From NCBI GenBank assembly GCA_016875165.1, contig VGSF01000022.1, forward strand, positions 1 to 55,173: a stretch of 55,173 nt of DNA, given 5' to 3'. The DNA comes from Deltaproteobacteria bacterium (GTDB lineage: Bacteria; Desulfobacterota; SM23-61). Below are positions 33,383-42,188 of the stretch, piece after piece (position 1 is the first letter of the stretch; each line of letters starts with the position of its first letter). The notes beneath the pieces are model-generated. The model was not told the DNA's origin. It saw nothing but the letters and a program-made list of their open reading frames with translations, and ran no database searches. Both the position numbers and the translations under genes were made by a program.

Positions 33383-33694
33383 ATGGCTGAAAGAGAGTAC
33401 ATTATTCCTTATAGCAGAGATGCAAGGAAGAGGCATTATCATAAGACGACGAAAGGCAGAGTGGTAAAATTTATGGTTCAGTTGGAGGTAGAGTATAAAG
33501 GAGCTTGGAAGGGAATTGTTCGTTATGATTGTGCTCATGGTTTTGCTCATAGGGATTCTTGCAATTTGTCAGAAAATCATACAAAGGAAGAACTGCATAT
33601 GAGTTTTGAAGAGGTTTAAACCTTCGCTGATGAAGACTTAGACGATAATTGGGAAGATTATAAAGAGAAATATTTAAAGGGGGATATGCCATGA
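33383..33694 (+). pseudogene. Upstream partner of DUF5647 protein, nonsense mutation
   Basis: About 104 codons with RYDCAHGFAHRDSCN in the middle. An in-frame TAA at 33617 interrupts it; the frame then continues as TFADEDLDDNWEDYKEKYL and ends in a TGA overlapping the next start (ATGA). The homologous gene at 40306 reads TFAEYDIKSNWRIFKEIFL at the same place. A single T-to-A type change (TTA to TAA) would explain it. Confidence 0.7.
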
Positions 33695-33957
33695 ATGTAA
33701 TGGAGAGGAAAAATACTGATTTGATTAAAGAATTCAACAGATATATTCGTGAACACCCTGATTTTGCAGATGCCATTCCCCAGAATGCTTTTGTAATCAT
33801 GCAATTGGAGGGGGATGAAGAGTTCAATAATTGGAGTTGCCAATTAGCCAAAAGCCATACCGAAAAAGATGAGCCTGTAGTATTTGTACGAATAAAGAAA
33901 ATAATGCCAATACGAACACGGATTAAAGAGCTGGAGCTTTGCAAACAGATAGCCTAA
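33691..33957 (+). CDS. DUF5647-family protein
   Basis: An 88-residue protein: DLIKEFNRYIREHPDFADAIP, then NAFVIMQLEGDEEFNNWSCQ and VVFVRIKKIMPIRTRIKELE. This is the DUF5647 pattern. Intact, while its upstream partner carries a stop codon. A second pair lies at 40306-40866. Confidence 0.75.
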   Translation: MNVMERKNTDLIKEFNRYIREHPDFADAIPQNAFVIMQLEGDEEFNNWSCQLAKSHTEKDEPVVFVRIKKIMPIRTRIKELELCKQIA

Positions 33958-33975
33958 AATTCTTGGGTTGATTCC

Positions 33976-34980
33976 ATGTTGCTTCTTTGGTTATTTGTTG
34001 CTGCACTTATTCTGACCATGATCGCCGGCTTTCCGGCGTATTGGCTCCTTAAGCGGATTGAAGTTATCGATCAGCCCAATCGGCGGTCGAGTCATGATAG
34101 ACCCACGGTCAAGGGCGGCGGGATTGCAATCCTGGGCGTCGTATTGCTGCTTGGCGGATGGATTGCCTGCCGGTCCCAAAGCAGTGTGCTCGCCGTATTA
34201 TTGGTCGGCGCGTCGATTCTGGCGGTGATTTCTATGCAGGATGATATCCGCGGCTTACCGGTTATCGTAAGATTTGTTTTTCATTTTATCGCTGCAATCA
34301 TGGCGATTTTAGTTTTAGATGTTTTGGGGTGGACGTTGGCCATGAGTCCGGTTTATGGAAAGGTTGTCCTAACTATATTTATCATTGGCCTTTCGATACT
34401 CTGGATCGCAGGCTACACAAATGCTTTCAACTTTATGGATGGCATTGATGGAATCGCGGCTGGGCAGGCTGCGTTGACCGGTCTGGGAACGGCACTGGTG
34501 GGAGGAGTCGCTACAGGAAAGTGGGAGCATCCTGCTGTGCTTTTTAGTCTTGTACTGGCTGGGGCGGCTCTTGGCTTTCTTCCGCACAATTTTCCGAAAG
34601 CACGGATGTTCATGGGAGATGTGGGGAGTGCGCCGCTTGGATTTTTGCTGGCGGCGCTTGTGCTCTGGCTGGCGTCCGAATTCGGGTTGTGGATTCTGAT
34701 CCCGTTGACACTTTTGCACACAAATTTTATTTTAGATACCGGAATTACTTTGATTAGACGGATTTACCGGGGAGAGAGGTTCTACGAGGCGCATCGGGAG
34801 CATTTCTATCAAAGGTTGGTGCGGTCGGGGAAAAGCCATGTTTTTGTGACGAGTTTCGAAGCAGCGTTGTCGGCGTTGGTCATCCTTTTGATGGTGAGTT
34901 ATGCTTATGTAGGGAAGTGGGGAAAGTTTAATGATTTTGGCGGTTTTACTGATCTGGATGACCTTTTTTATATTTTGTGA
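33976..34980 (+). CDS. Polyprenyl-phosphate sugar-1-phosphate transferase (GT4, WecA-like)
   Basis: A 334-residue integral membrane transferase. MQDDIRGLPVIVRF carries the Asp pair, NAFNFMDGIDGIAAGQA the second motif, HNFPKARMFMGDVGSAPLG the third and HREHFYQRLV the C-terminal His motif. About ten membrane segments. It is only distantly related to the copy at 14855 (different N-terminus and loops). It would attach the first sugar phosphate of a repeat unit. Confidence 0.87.
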   Translation: MLLLWLFVAALILTMIAGFPAYWLLKRIEVIDQPNRRSSHDRPTVKGGGIAILGVVLLLGGWIACRSQSSVLAVLLVGASILAVISMQDDIRGLPVIVRFVFHFIAAIMAILVLDVLGWTLAMSPVYGKVVLTIFIIGLSILWIAGYTNAFNFMDGIDGIAAGQAALTGLGTALVGGVATGKWEHPAVLFSLVLAGAALGFLPHNFPKARMFMGDVGSAPLGFLLAALVLWLASEFGLWILIPLTLLHTNFILDTGITLIRRIYRGERFYEAHREHFYQRLVRSGKSHVFVTSFEAALSALVILLMVSYAYVGKWGKFNDFGGFTDLDDLFYIL

Positions 34981-35110
34981 ATTCCAATTACGCCGTAAGA
35001 GAATTTAATGGATAAACCCCTGGCTACATTCAGCACCAGTTTTCGAAATCACCTGACGAGCTGTGGACATATCAATATTGCAATTCTAAAAAGTTAAAGC
35101 CAGGCTTGTC

Positions 35111-35244
35111 GGGAGAGAGCCTGTGAAGATCTCTTTGAACGAGGATTATGCCTTCCCTCCGGAATCCAAATGACCGATGAGAACCTCAGTCGAGTTGTTA
35201 CAACCATAAGAAACTGCCATTCAATCCGCAGATTACGCAGATGA
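35111..35244 (+). pseudogene. PglE-like aminotransferase, extreme C-terminal fragment
   Basis: EDLFERGLCLPSGIQMTDEN to the C-terminus, then reading into the CCGCAGATTACGCAGA repeat of the GxxExxY element, which provides the stop. Confidence 0.75.
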
Positions 35245-35690
35245 ACGCAGAAGATTGGGGGGAGTTTGCAACAGAGTAAAGACCCGAAGACTCATTCGAT
35301 TATAGGCGCTGCCATGGAGGTTCATAAGGAACTGGGAAGAGGGTTTTTGGAGGGTGTTTATCAGGAGGCTTTGGATAGGGAGTTCAGGGATCGAGGGATA
35401 GAGTTTAGATCGCAGCCGGTTGTAATCATTAAATATAAAGGAGCAGTCCTTAATAAAAGCTACCAGCCTGATTTCATTTGTTTTGAAGAAATTCTCGTGG
35501 AAATAAAGGCTCTTTCCAACCTATCCGGGACTGAAGAATCACAGATGATCAATTATTTAAAAGCCACCGGCTTGGAAATAGGGTTACTGATCAATTTTGG
35601 TACCAAGACCCTGGAATACCGAAGGTTTGTTTACACAAAAAAATTTGGTTAATCTGTATAATCTGCGTAATCCGTGGATGGATACATAGG
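35223..35690 (+). mobile_element. GxxExxY element bounded by inverted word repeats
   Basis: The left border AATCCGCAGATTACGCAGAT is met by the inverse at 35652-35683 (AATCTGTATAATCTGCGTAA, then TCCGTGG). The unit carries one gene. Parts of the same unit occur at 25805-26420 (with a broken gene), 41460-41490 (a lone right border) and 51740-51888 (truncated). Confidence 0.7.
35266..35652 (+). CDS. GxxExxY protein (PDDEXK_3 nuclease fold)
   Basis: A 128-residue intact member of the GxxExxY family. The eponymous motif is [11 protein letters not shown] near residue 26, with catalytic-type residues in YQPDFICFEEILVEIKA (D...E-x-K). TTG start with GGGGGGAG before it. The family is thought to be a PD-(D/E)XK nuclease and is often multicopy and repeat-flanked. 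Its natural substrate is unknown. Confidence 0.87.
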   Translation: MQQSKDPKTHSIIGAAMEVHKELGRGFLEGVYQEALDREFRDRGIEFRSQPVVIIKYKGAVLNKSYQPDFICFEEILVEIKALSNLSGTEESQMINYLKATGLEIGLLINFGTKTLEYRRFVYTKKFG

Positions 35691-35723
35691 GCTTAAAACC
35701 CAACATTTCCTTTTTTGTACTTT

Positions 35724-37640
35724 ATGAAAAACATCATTCGTAGTAAAAATTTCTATTTCATGCTGTTCCTTGACTCCGGTCTGATTATCGGAGCGTATCT
35801 GCTTGCGTTTCTACTTCGATTTGAAGGGGAAATTCCCGCGCGCGAATGGCAGAATTTATATTCTACGTTACCCTACATCCTTGTTTTCAAACTTTTCTCC
35901 TTCGGCTTTTTCGGTTTATACCGGGGTATGTATCGTTACGTCAGCCTTGTTGATTTAATTAATGTTATTAAAGCCACAGTGACTTCATCGGCCATTATCA
36001 TTTTAGCGATCCTTTTTCTCTACCGCTTTGAAGGTTTTCCCCGCTCTGTATTTATCATCGACTGGATCCTGACCCTTGTTTTCATCGGGGGGCTTAGAGC
36101 AGGCATTAGGCTTTTCCTCTTTGAGAAAGAAAGAGGTTTTTTTCCTTTGCGCCAGGTGTTTCAATTTCGCTCCGGAAGAGTTTTAAGTAAGCCGGAGAAA
36201 AGCCTGATTATCATCGGAGCAGGGGATGCCGGGGAAAAGATGCTTCGCGAGATAAGGGATAACCCCCGTCTCAACTATTACGTTTTGGGTTTCTTGGATG
36301 ATGACCCGAGGAAGCAAAGCATGAAGATCCACGGCGTGCCGGTTTTAGGGCCCATTCATAAAATTCAGCAACTGGCCTCACAGGGCGGAATAGATGAAAT
36401 TTTAATCGCTGTCCCTTCCGCTTCGGCCAGGCAGATGAGGGGAATTATTGAAATTTGTGGAAAAACGGGGTTAAAAATTCAAACTACACCCGGAATTGGC
36501 GAGCTGATTAACGGAAAGATTTCTTTTAAAAGTATCCGGGAGGTCTCTTTTGAAGACCTCTTGGGCCGCGATCCGGTTAATCTCGACGTAAGGACTATCG
36601 GAGATTACCTGATCGATAAAGTTTTGCTTGTTTCAGGAGCAGGGGGATCGATCGGATCGGAACTCTGTCGTCAAATTACCCAATTTCACCCCCAAAATCT
36701 TATCCTCCTCGACAAAACAGAGAATAACCTTTTTCATTTAGAGATGGAATTCCGTCAAATATTCCCGGAGACTTCCATAACGCCCGTTCTTGGGGATGTG
36801 CAGAATCGGGGTTTCCTCGATAAACTTTTTGCCGCCCACAGGCCTCAGGCAGTATTTCATGCGGCAGCTTATAAGCATGTCCCTATCGTGGAAATGAATC
36901 CTTGGGAGGGTGTGTTCAATAACATTATCGGGACTCGCAATATTGTGGAAGCCTCTCACCATTATGAAACCGAGCGGTTTATCATGATTTCGACGGATAA
37001 AGCCGTCCGCCCGGCAAATGTCATGGGGGCTACGAAAAGAATCGCCGAAATGATCACCTCTTCATACGGCTCTGTCAATCCTACCCGGTTTTTGTCCGTC
37101 AGGTTTGGGAATGTAATCGGCAGTGAAGGCAGCGTGGTTCACCTCTTTAAGAAGCAGATCGAACGCTTTGGCCCGGTAACGGTCACCCACCCCGAAATTA
37201 CCCGTTATTTCATGACGATTCCCGAGGCCTGCAAGCTGATTCTCCAGGCCGGGGCTATGGGTGAAGGGGGTGAGATATTTATTCTCGACATGGGAACACC
37301 GATTAAGATTGCGAACATGGCCCGCGACCTTATCCTCTTGTCCGGGTTCAAGCCTGATGAAGACATTGAAATCAAGTTTGTCGGCCTTCGTCCGGGAGAG
37401 AAACTCTATGAAGAGTTAATCACGGAAGGGGAAGGAATTGTTCGAACCGATTACGAAAAGATCTTTGTCCTGAAAGGAAATGGTTGCGACCGCCATTGGC
37501 TCAACCAAAGGATTGAAGAACTTACCAAGCTGGCTTATGAACAGGATGCCCCAGGAATCAAGGCTAAATTGAAAGAAATCGTCCCCGAATACCAGCCATT
37601 TGACATGAATAATTTCAACCCGCCCCAATGTTGTTTTTAA
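35724..37640 (+). CDS. UDP-sugar C6 dehydratase, membrane-bound PglF/CapD type
   Basis: A polytopic protein of about 638 residues. The N-terminus has four membrane helices (FYFMLFLDSGLIIGAYLLAF and following). A CoA-binding-like Rossmann domain (IIIGAGDAGEKMLREI) follows near residue 165, then the SDR dehydratase domain (VSGAGGSIGSELCRQI near 305 and TDKAVRPANVMGATKRIAE near 425). Met replaces the usual catalytic Tyr, as in PglF. It makes the 4-keto-6-deoxy substrate for PglE-like aminotransferases. The ATG at 35724 is preferred over a TTG three codons earlier. It is the last intact sugar gene before the fragment-rich zone. Confidence 0.9.
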   Translation: MKNIIRSKNFYFMLFLDSGLIIGAYLLAFLLRFEGEIPAREWQNLYSTLPYILVFKLFSFGFFGLYRGMYRYVSLVDLINVIKATVTSSAIIILAILFLYRFEGFPRSVFIIDWILTLVFIGGLRAGIRLFLFEKERGFFPLRQVFQFRSGRVLSKPEKSLIIIGAGDAGEKMLREIRDNPRLNYYVLGFLDDDPRKQSMKIHGVPVLGPIHKIQQLASQGGIDEILIAVPSASARQMRGIIEICGKTGLKIQTTPGIGELINGKISFKSIREVSFEDLLGRDPVNLDVRTIGDYLIDKVLLVSGAGGSIGSELCRQITQFHPQNLILLDKTENNLFHLEMEFRQIFPETSITPVLGDVQNRGFLDKLFAAHRPQAVFHAAAYKHVPIVEMNPWEGVFNNIIGTRNIVEASHHYETERFIMISTDKAVRPANVMGATKRIAEMITSSYGSVNPTRFLSVRFGNVIGSEGSVVHLFKKQIERFGPVTVTHPEITRYFMTIPEACKLILQAGAMGEGGEIFILDMGTPIKIANMARDLILLSGFKPDEDIEIKFVGLRPGEKLYEELITEGEGIVRTDYEKIFVLKGNGCDRHWLNQRIEELTKLAYEQDAPGIKAKLKEIVPEYQPFDMNNFNPPQCCF

Positions 37641-37970
37641 AGGAAAGAATGCGGCCGGAGTGCGGGGTCGGATCTTTCATTTTGACAATTTAGTCTCCAC
37701 CCATGAGTCCCGGGTCTTAAGTCGAAGGATAAAAAACATCCTAAGCCATGAACGCAAAATCGGTTTCACCGAAGTTTTCGTTATTTTTTTCCTCATTGAG
37801 TGGATTCGGCTCAAAAAAATCTTGAAAAATTGTAATAAAAGTCTCAACATTTTGCTTAGCACCTGTGGTTAATTACATGAGCCGAATAAACCAATGAATC
37901 ATTTTGACAATTATTAAACATAAGGATAACATAACATAAACTTTTACCAGTGATCAAAAGGGGGTATTAA
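37641..37970. other. Gene-free AT-rich spacer
   Basis: No gene. Two weak features: CATTTTGACAATTA occurs at 37678 and 37900, and ATTCGGCTCA / TGAGCCGAAT form a 10-base inverted repeat spanning about 37804-37888. Confidence 0.45.
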
Positions 37971-38177
37971 ATGAGCAAAAGCATAGAGGTCATTTACGAA
38001 GGAGGGGTTTTAAGACCGTTATCTCCGGTAATGCTAAAAGAACATGAAAAGGTAAGAATAACTTTTGAAGGAAAGGAAAGCGTTGTAAGAGCAACAAGTG
38101 GGATGTTTGGTTTTCTCAATGATAGCACCATAGATGAGATTGCTCTCTCCCCGGAATTCCTCCCTGAAGAGAATTGA
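37971..38177 (+). CDS. DUF104 (AF2212-like) antitoxin
   Basis: A 68-residue protein with the DUF104 start IEVIYEGGVLRPLSPV and LKEHEKVRITFEG. It overlaps the PIN toxin start and is the standard DUF104-PIN pairing. AGGGGGTATTAA precedes the ATG. Confidence 0.88.
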   Translation: MSKSIEVIYEGGVLRPLSPVMLKEHEKVRITFEGKESVVRATSGMFGFLNDSTIDEIALSPEFLPEEN

Positions 38178-38704
38178 TCATGTTTCTTTCCGATCTTGAA
38201 GATGCCGCTTCGGTTTTCATTGATGCCAATATATTTATTTACCACTTTTCCAAAGGTTCCAGATTTAATTCATCCAGTTCAAACTTTTTAGAACGGGTAG
38301 AATCAGGAGCAATTAGCGATTTTACTTCTGTCTCCATTATTCAGGAGGTAATCCATCGGATGATGATTATGGAGGCTGCGGCGGTTTTTCCGAAAATAAC
38401 GCCAAAAGATTTGGTAAAGTATTTAAAGGCCCATCCGGAGCAAGTAAAAAAATTAGTAAGCCATCAAGAAATACCTTTTCAGTTTAGCTCTTTTAACATT
38501 ACAACTATTTCTTCCGACCTCCGCACTATAGAGAAGAGCCAAGTTATGAAGAGGCGATATGGTTTTCTTTCCAATGATGCCCTTACTCTTCAGATTATGG
38601 AAGACATGAAAATTAAGAATCTTGCCTCCAATGACGCTGATTTCGAAAGGGTAGAAATAATTACTCTATATACACCTTCTGTAAATACGGCATTCCAAAG
38701 GTAA
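38174..38704 (+). CDS. PIN-domain toxin paired with DUF104 antitoxin
   Basis: A PIN RNase of about 175 residues. FIDANIFIYHFSKGS has the first Asp, SIIQEVIHRMM the Glu, NDALTLQIMEDMKI and LASNDADFERVE the C-terminal Asp residues. TTG at 38174 or ATG at 38180. Complete. Confidence 0.88.
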   Translation: MIMFLSDLEDAASVFIDANIFIYHFSKGSRFNSSSSNFLERVESGAISDFTSVSIIQEVIHRMMIMEAAAVFPKITPKDLVKYLKAHPEQVKKLVSHQEIPFQFSSFNITTISSDLRTIEKSQVMKRRYGFLSNDALTLQIMEDMKIKNLASNDADFERVEIITLYTPSVNTAFQR

Positions 38705-38853
38705 GATACCTCCCATCCCCAAGATAATTTAGGCGTTTTCGTATAATAATCTTCTAATCTCGGAAGCGGGGAGTCGGGAAGTTTTAGAAGGGACGTTTTC
38801 GATCAGTCTCAGCAAGCAGATTTTGAAGCGATTTATTAAAAGAGGATATAATA

Positions 38854-38946
38854 ATGTTTAGCGGAAAAACACTTCTAATCACCGGAGGCACCGGGACTTT
38901 CGGCAATGCCGTGCTGGGCCGGTTTCTGGATACGGAGGGAGGTTAG
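38854..38946 (+). pseudogene. FnlA/CapE-type dehydratase, 30-codon N-terminal fragment
   Basis: MFSGKTLLITGGTGTFGNAV to FLDTEGG, then stop. A good ribosome site (AGAGGATATAATA) remains. Confidence 0.8.
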
Positions 38947-38961
38947 CAAAGCAATTTAAGA

Positions 38962-39099
38962 ATGATCGAGGGCATTAAGGAAAAAGTGAAAAATGGAGAC
39001 TATTGGCTGACTGTGCACGCTTTCGAACGATGCGTGGAGCGAAATATTTCGCCCGGTGAGCTAAAAGATGTTATGTTGTTATCCGGTGTCAGGTCTTGA
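38962..39099 (+). pseudogene. DUF4258 toxin, N-terminal fragment
   Basis: Forty-five codons (YWLTVHAFERCVERNISPGE, LKDVML) equal to the front half of DUF4258 proteins such as the one at 50061. It stops at TGA 39097. The YgiT-type partner downstream is intact. Confidence 0.75.
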
Positions 39100-39257
39100 C
39101 ATGTGACATGCCGCCCGGAGGGGGCTAATTGAATAGGGGGTAGTATAAATCTTGCCCGCCGAAATTGAGCTTGACGAATTAGGGGCCGCTGGTAGGAAAT
39201 GAAGGGCTTTCGAATGCGGAATTCAGAGTGCCGGATGAGGAAAAAAGGAGTTTAGGG

Positions 39258-39503
39258 ATGCTTAATAAATGTTCCTTTTGCAAAAGCAAAGTTGTCCAAC
39301 AACATGTTACCCTCGATTATCGTTTGGGTGATAATCTGGTCGTTATTAAAGACGTTCCCGCCGGCGTATGTCACCAGTGTGGGGAGAAATACCTGTCGAG
39401 TGATGTTTATAAGGAATTGGAAAAGTTGGCAAAAAGCAAAAGCCACTTGATGGGCAAGATGACAGTTGATATTTTAGCCTTTGAAGCAAGCCCAGCTGCA
39501 TAA
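39258..39503 (+). CDS. YgiT-type zinc-finger antitoxin
   Basis: Eighty-one residues from ATG 39258 (AAAAGGAG upstream). Two CxxC motifs (CSFCKSK and CHQCGEKYL) form the MqsA-like N-terminal zinc finger. It normally follows a DUF4258 or MqsR-like toxin, which here is truncated. Confidence 0.85.
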   Translation: MLNKCSFCKSKVVQQHVTLDYRLGDNLVVIKDVPAGVCHQCGEKYLSSDVYKELEKLAKSKSHLMGKMTVDILAFEASPAA

Positions 39504-39531
39504 CCCTCCAAGATAACAAATTCAATTCGAA

Positions 39532-39699
39532 ATGATTATACTCGGAATCAATGCTTATCATGGGAATTCCTCAGCCTGTATTGTTACATATGGACGATTA
39601 GTTGCGGCCGTGGAAGAAGAGCGCTTTCGGCGGAATAAGCATTGGGCCGGTCTTCCCACTGGGGCGATTAGAGCTGTTTTTAAGCTATATATGATATAA
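39532..39699 (+). pseudogene. Carbamoyltransferase, N-terminal fragment
   Basis: MIILGINAYHGNSSACIVTY and VEEERFRRNKHWAGLPTGAI, the start of NodU/TobZ-type carbamoyltransferases that decorate sugars. Cut after about 50 codons. Confidence 0.8.
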
Positions 39700-39730
39700 T
39701 TTTGTATATATTTGGCAACGGATTGGCCAT

Positions 39731-39961
39731 TTGAAGATGGCAGAGAAAAATGGGTTCATGCCGGGAAAAGATGAGATTCAAATCATCGGAGATACTGACG
39801 CCTTGAAAAGGAAATTTACCTTAAAGCGAAATTTTTGGAATTACCCCGCACTTGTAGGTTTTCATTCCAAGCATCTCACGCACCTCTTTTATTTTTCCAT
39901 GTGGGCGAAGTTGCTCCACGACGTCATGTACACCTTCCGCAAGGGGCCCATTGAGTCATAA
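39731..39961 (+). pseudogene. Unidentified C-terminal fragment
   Basis: A 76-codon frame ending NFWNYPALVGFHSKHLTHLF and FSMWAKLLHDVMYTF. It looks like the tail of a larger enzyme, but I do not recognise it. Confidence 0.4.
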
Positions 39962-39966
39962 AGAAA

Positions 39967-40089
39967 ATGATGAAAACCAAGGTATTAACCATCATCGGCA
40001 CACGCCCGGAAGCCATCAAGCTTGCACCTATAGTACTGGAACTGAAACGCCGACAGGATTTATTTATGGTACACCACTGGAGGAAATGA
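39967..40089 (+). pseudogene. WecB-type UDP-GlcNAc 2-epimerase, N-terminal fragment
   Basis: Forty codons beginning MMKTKVLTIIGTRPEAIKLA and cut at 40072. The next fragment starts two bases later. Confidence 0.82.
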
Positions 40090-40090
40090 C

Positions 40091-40285
40091 ATGTTTGCAG
40101 GCAAGACCATTCTCATAACAGGCGGTTCCGGCTCTTTCGGCAACGCTGTTCTAGGGCGATTTCTTAATACAGATATAAGAGAAATTCGTGTCTTCAGCCG
40201 TGACGAAAAGAAACAGGACGAAATGCGCAATGCCCTGCGGAATCCCAAGGTGAAGTTCTACCTGGGGAATGGACTCATTTATTGA
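40091..40285 (+). pseudogene. FnlA/CapE-type dehydratase, N-terminal fragment
   Basis: MFAGKTILITGGSGSFGNAV to NPKVKFYLG, then unrelated codons and stop. It breaks at the same residue as the fragment at 20414. Confidence 0.85.
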
Positions 40286-40305
40286 AAGAAATAAGGTTTA
40301 TAGCC

Positions 40306-40595
40306 ATGTTAACCCCTGAGGATCGTTATCGGCATAGTCATGTCCGGTTTAGAGGGGACGTCCTCAGCTTCGTAGTCCAATACGAGACCAGACTGGAAGG
40401 GAAGTGGCTTCCTGTGTAAGATATGATACGGAGCATGGGTATGCTCATCGGGATATAATGGATAGAAAAGGCAACAAACGTAAAACTCCGATATTCACCG
40501 AAGATTACAACGAAGCTTTAACTTTTGCCGAATATGACATAAAATCCAACTGGAGGATTTTCAAGGAAATCTTCTTGGGGGGTACCGAATATTAA
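40306..40595 (+). pseudogene. Upstream partner of DUF5647 protein, frameshifted
   Basis: RYRHSHVRFRGDVLSF and EGKWLPV in one frame, then RYDTEHGYAHRDIMDRKG and TFAEYDIKSNWRIFKEIFLG in the next; the frame changes at about 40418. Homologous to the nonsense-damaged gene at 33383. Confidence 0.7.
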
Positions 40596-40866
40596 GACGA
40601 AGAAGGATGATTTTTTTAAGAGAAATTCCGATCTCAGCATGGAATTCAGCAAATATGTTTTAGAGCATCCTGAAATGGATGAAGTTCTGAAGGGCGAAAA
40701 GGTAGTTATCTTCCTCCCTGAATTTGATCTAGATCTTAAGGATTTCAATTTGAGGATGGCGAAAGATATCGAGGCTGAGGGTGGAGAAGTGCTTTTTATC
40801 CGCGTGAAGGATTTATCTTCCAAGATTACCTCAAGATTGATCGGAGTGGAGGTTGCCAGGCATTAA
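40578..40866 (+). CDS. DUF5647-family protein
   Basis: The best ATG is at 40639 (75 residues), but the family similarity begins earlier (FFKRNSDLSMEFSKYVLEHP), so a non-ATG start near 40590 is likely. It ends VLFIRVKDLSSKITSRLIGVE. The frame is intact up to the stop at 40866, 14 bases before palindrome P12. Confidence 0.65.
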
Positions 40867-40879
40867 CTCCTTTACTTCG

Positions 40880-40898
40880 CGACTTACTTTTTAAGTCA
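40880..40898. repeat. TGACTNA palindrome P12 (T:A pair)
   Basis: CGACTTACTTTTTAAGTCA, first of three copies spaced 53 bases apart. Confidence 0.8.
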
Positions 40899-40932
40899 AC
40901 TTCTCCTATATCGCCGCATAGACCAATCCTCC

Positions 40933-40951
40933 TGACTTACTTTTTAAGTCA
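40933..40951. repeat. TGACTNA palindrome P13 (T:A pair)
   Basis: TGACTTACTTTTTAAGTCA. Confidence 0.85.
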
Positions 40952-40985
40952 TTTTCTTTTATAGAACCGCGTCGGCCACCGCTTC

Positions 40986-41004
40986 TGACTTACTTTTTAA
41001 GTTA
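40986..41004. repeat. TGACTNA palindrome P14 (T:A pair, one mismatch)
   Basis: TGACTTACTTTTTAAGTTA. The start-to-start spacing of 53 bases among P12-P14 suggests tandem duplication of a palindrome plus spacer. Confidence 0.75.
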
Positions 41005-41130
41005 AATCTTTTCCTCCAAGCAAAGAGGTAAAATAAACGGAATAGGTTAAGGGGCGAAGGAAATAGACCCCGGGATTTGGGCAGGGTGAAATGTTGTATT
41101 TGGTAAAGAAGAGGAAGCCGGGAGGCCTAT

Positions 41131-41451
41131 GTGAAGAATTTGGAAAGAGCTTTGATGCAAAGAGGTAAGAAGATAAGGCGGAATATCCCGGAAGAGTTTG
41201 CTTCTATAGAGGAAGCGGCAGATTTCTGGGATGCTCATGATTTGACAGATTTTTGGGAGGATACAAAAGAGATAAAGTGTGATGGTAAAGTTCCTGGGGC
41301 CCCCAGATATATACCTCTTGAAAAAGAGATTGCGGAGATGGTTGTAAAGATATCCAGACGGCGACATATCTCATCCGAAACGCTTGTAAATTTATTGTAT
41401 AGGAATTTCCTTTTTGGACACGGATATACACAGATTATCGGGATAAAATAA
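41131..41451 (+). CDS. CopG-type (BrnA-like) orphan antitoxin
   Basis: A 106-residue protein with the family block EEAADFWDAHDLTDFWEDTK and a C-terminal RHH (YIPLEKEIAEMVVKISRRRH, SSETLVNLLY). The GTG start has GGGAGG seven bases upstream. No BrnT or other toxin precedes or follows. Confidence 0.8.
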   Translation: MKNLERALMQRGKKIRRNIPEEFASIEEAADFWDAHDLTDFWEDTKEIKCDGKVPGAPRYIPLEKEIAEMVVKISRRRHISSETLVNLLYRNFLFGHGYTQIIGIK

Positions 41452-41567
41452 AAATCAATAATTATCTGCGGTTATCTGTGAAAATCTGCGTTCTATTAAA
41501 TTTATGGATCAAGGAAAGGCTTTTGAAATCAGCCGCTAAAGCTTAAATTGATGCATCTGACCGGCCG

Positions 41568-41912
41568 GTGAAATATCAAGCTGACAGGCAAAATCGCATG
41601 GTGCGAGGAGCGAATTGCAGTTTCACATTGCAGGATATTATTTCAGCCATGTGGCAAGCCCTTGGCCGGAAACCGCCCCGTTGGTCACTGCCGATTGGCC
41701 CGGTGAGATTGGCAGCCGGTATCGTTGAAGATATTGTACGGTTAGTTGGCTATCAGGCACAAATCTCGAGAGCAACAATTGAGAAATATACCGATGATAT
41801 TGCCGTAGACAGCAGCCGTATCCAGACTGAGTTAGGGTTTAAGCCGCAGTATGATCTTGTGGAGGGGTGGAGAGAGACGGTGGAGGAAATGAGAAAGACG
41901 GGAATAATTTAG
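41568..41912 (+). pseudogene. NAD-dependent epimerase, C-terminal fragment
   Basis: Homology starts at about 41613 (FTLQDIISAMWQALGRKPPR) and runs to the natural stop. The upstream codons are unrelated. Confidence 0.82.
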
Positions 41913-42011
41913 AATTTAGAAATGAGAAAAAAGACCTGTCTCTCACAGAGCCCACAGAGAACGCCGCGGTGAAATAGCAAAACAAATGCATTTCACGGGG
42001 CAGGCAGAGAA

Positions 42012-42149
42012 ATGTGTTTAAGTTTTGTGACCAGAATTGTGAGAAGGCTCAATAAAGGTTTCCCTTTGCGAGTTCCGGTTGGCGTCTTGGTGAGAGGGAA
42101 AAATGGTTTAAGCAGTTTGATTGGGTTTAAGGAGAAGCCTCTGTTTTAA
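42012..42149 (+). other. Short unexplained frame
   Basis: Forty-five codons (RLNKGFPLRVPVGVLVRGKN) in an otherwise gene-free stretch from 41913 to 42188. It may be the tail of a lost enzyme; not identified. Confidence 0.3.
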
Positions 42150-42188
42150 AGAAGGGTGAAAGAGGGAAGAGGAAGCTGAGGCTGCTAA

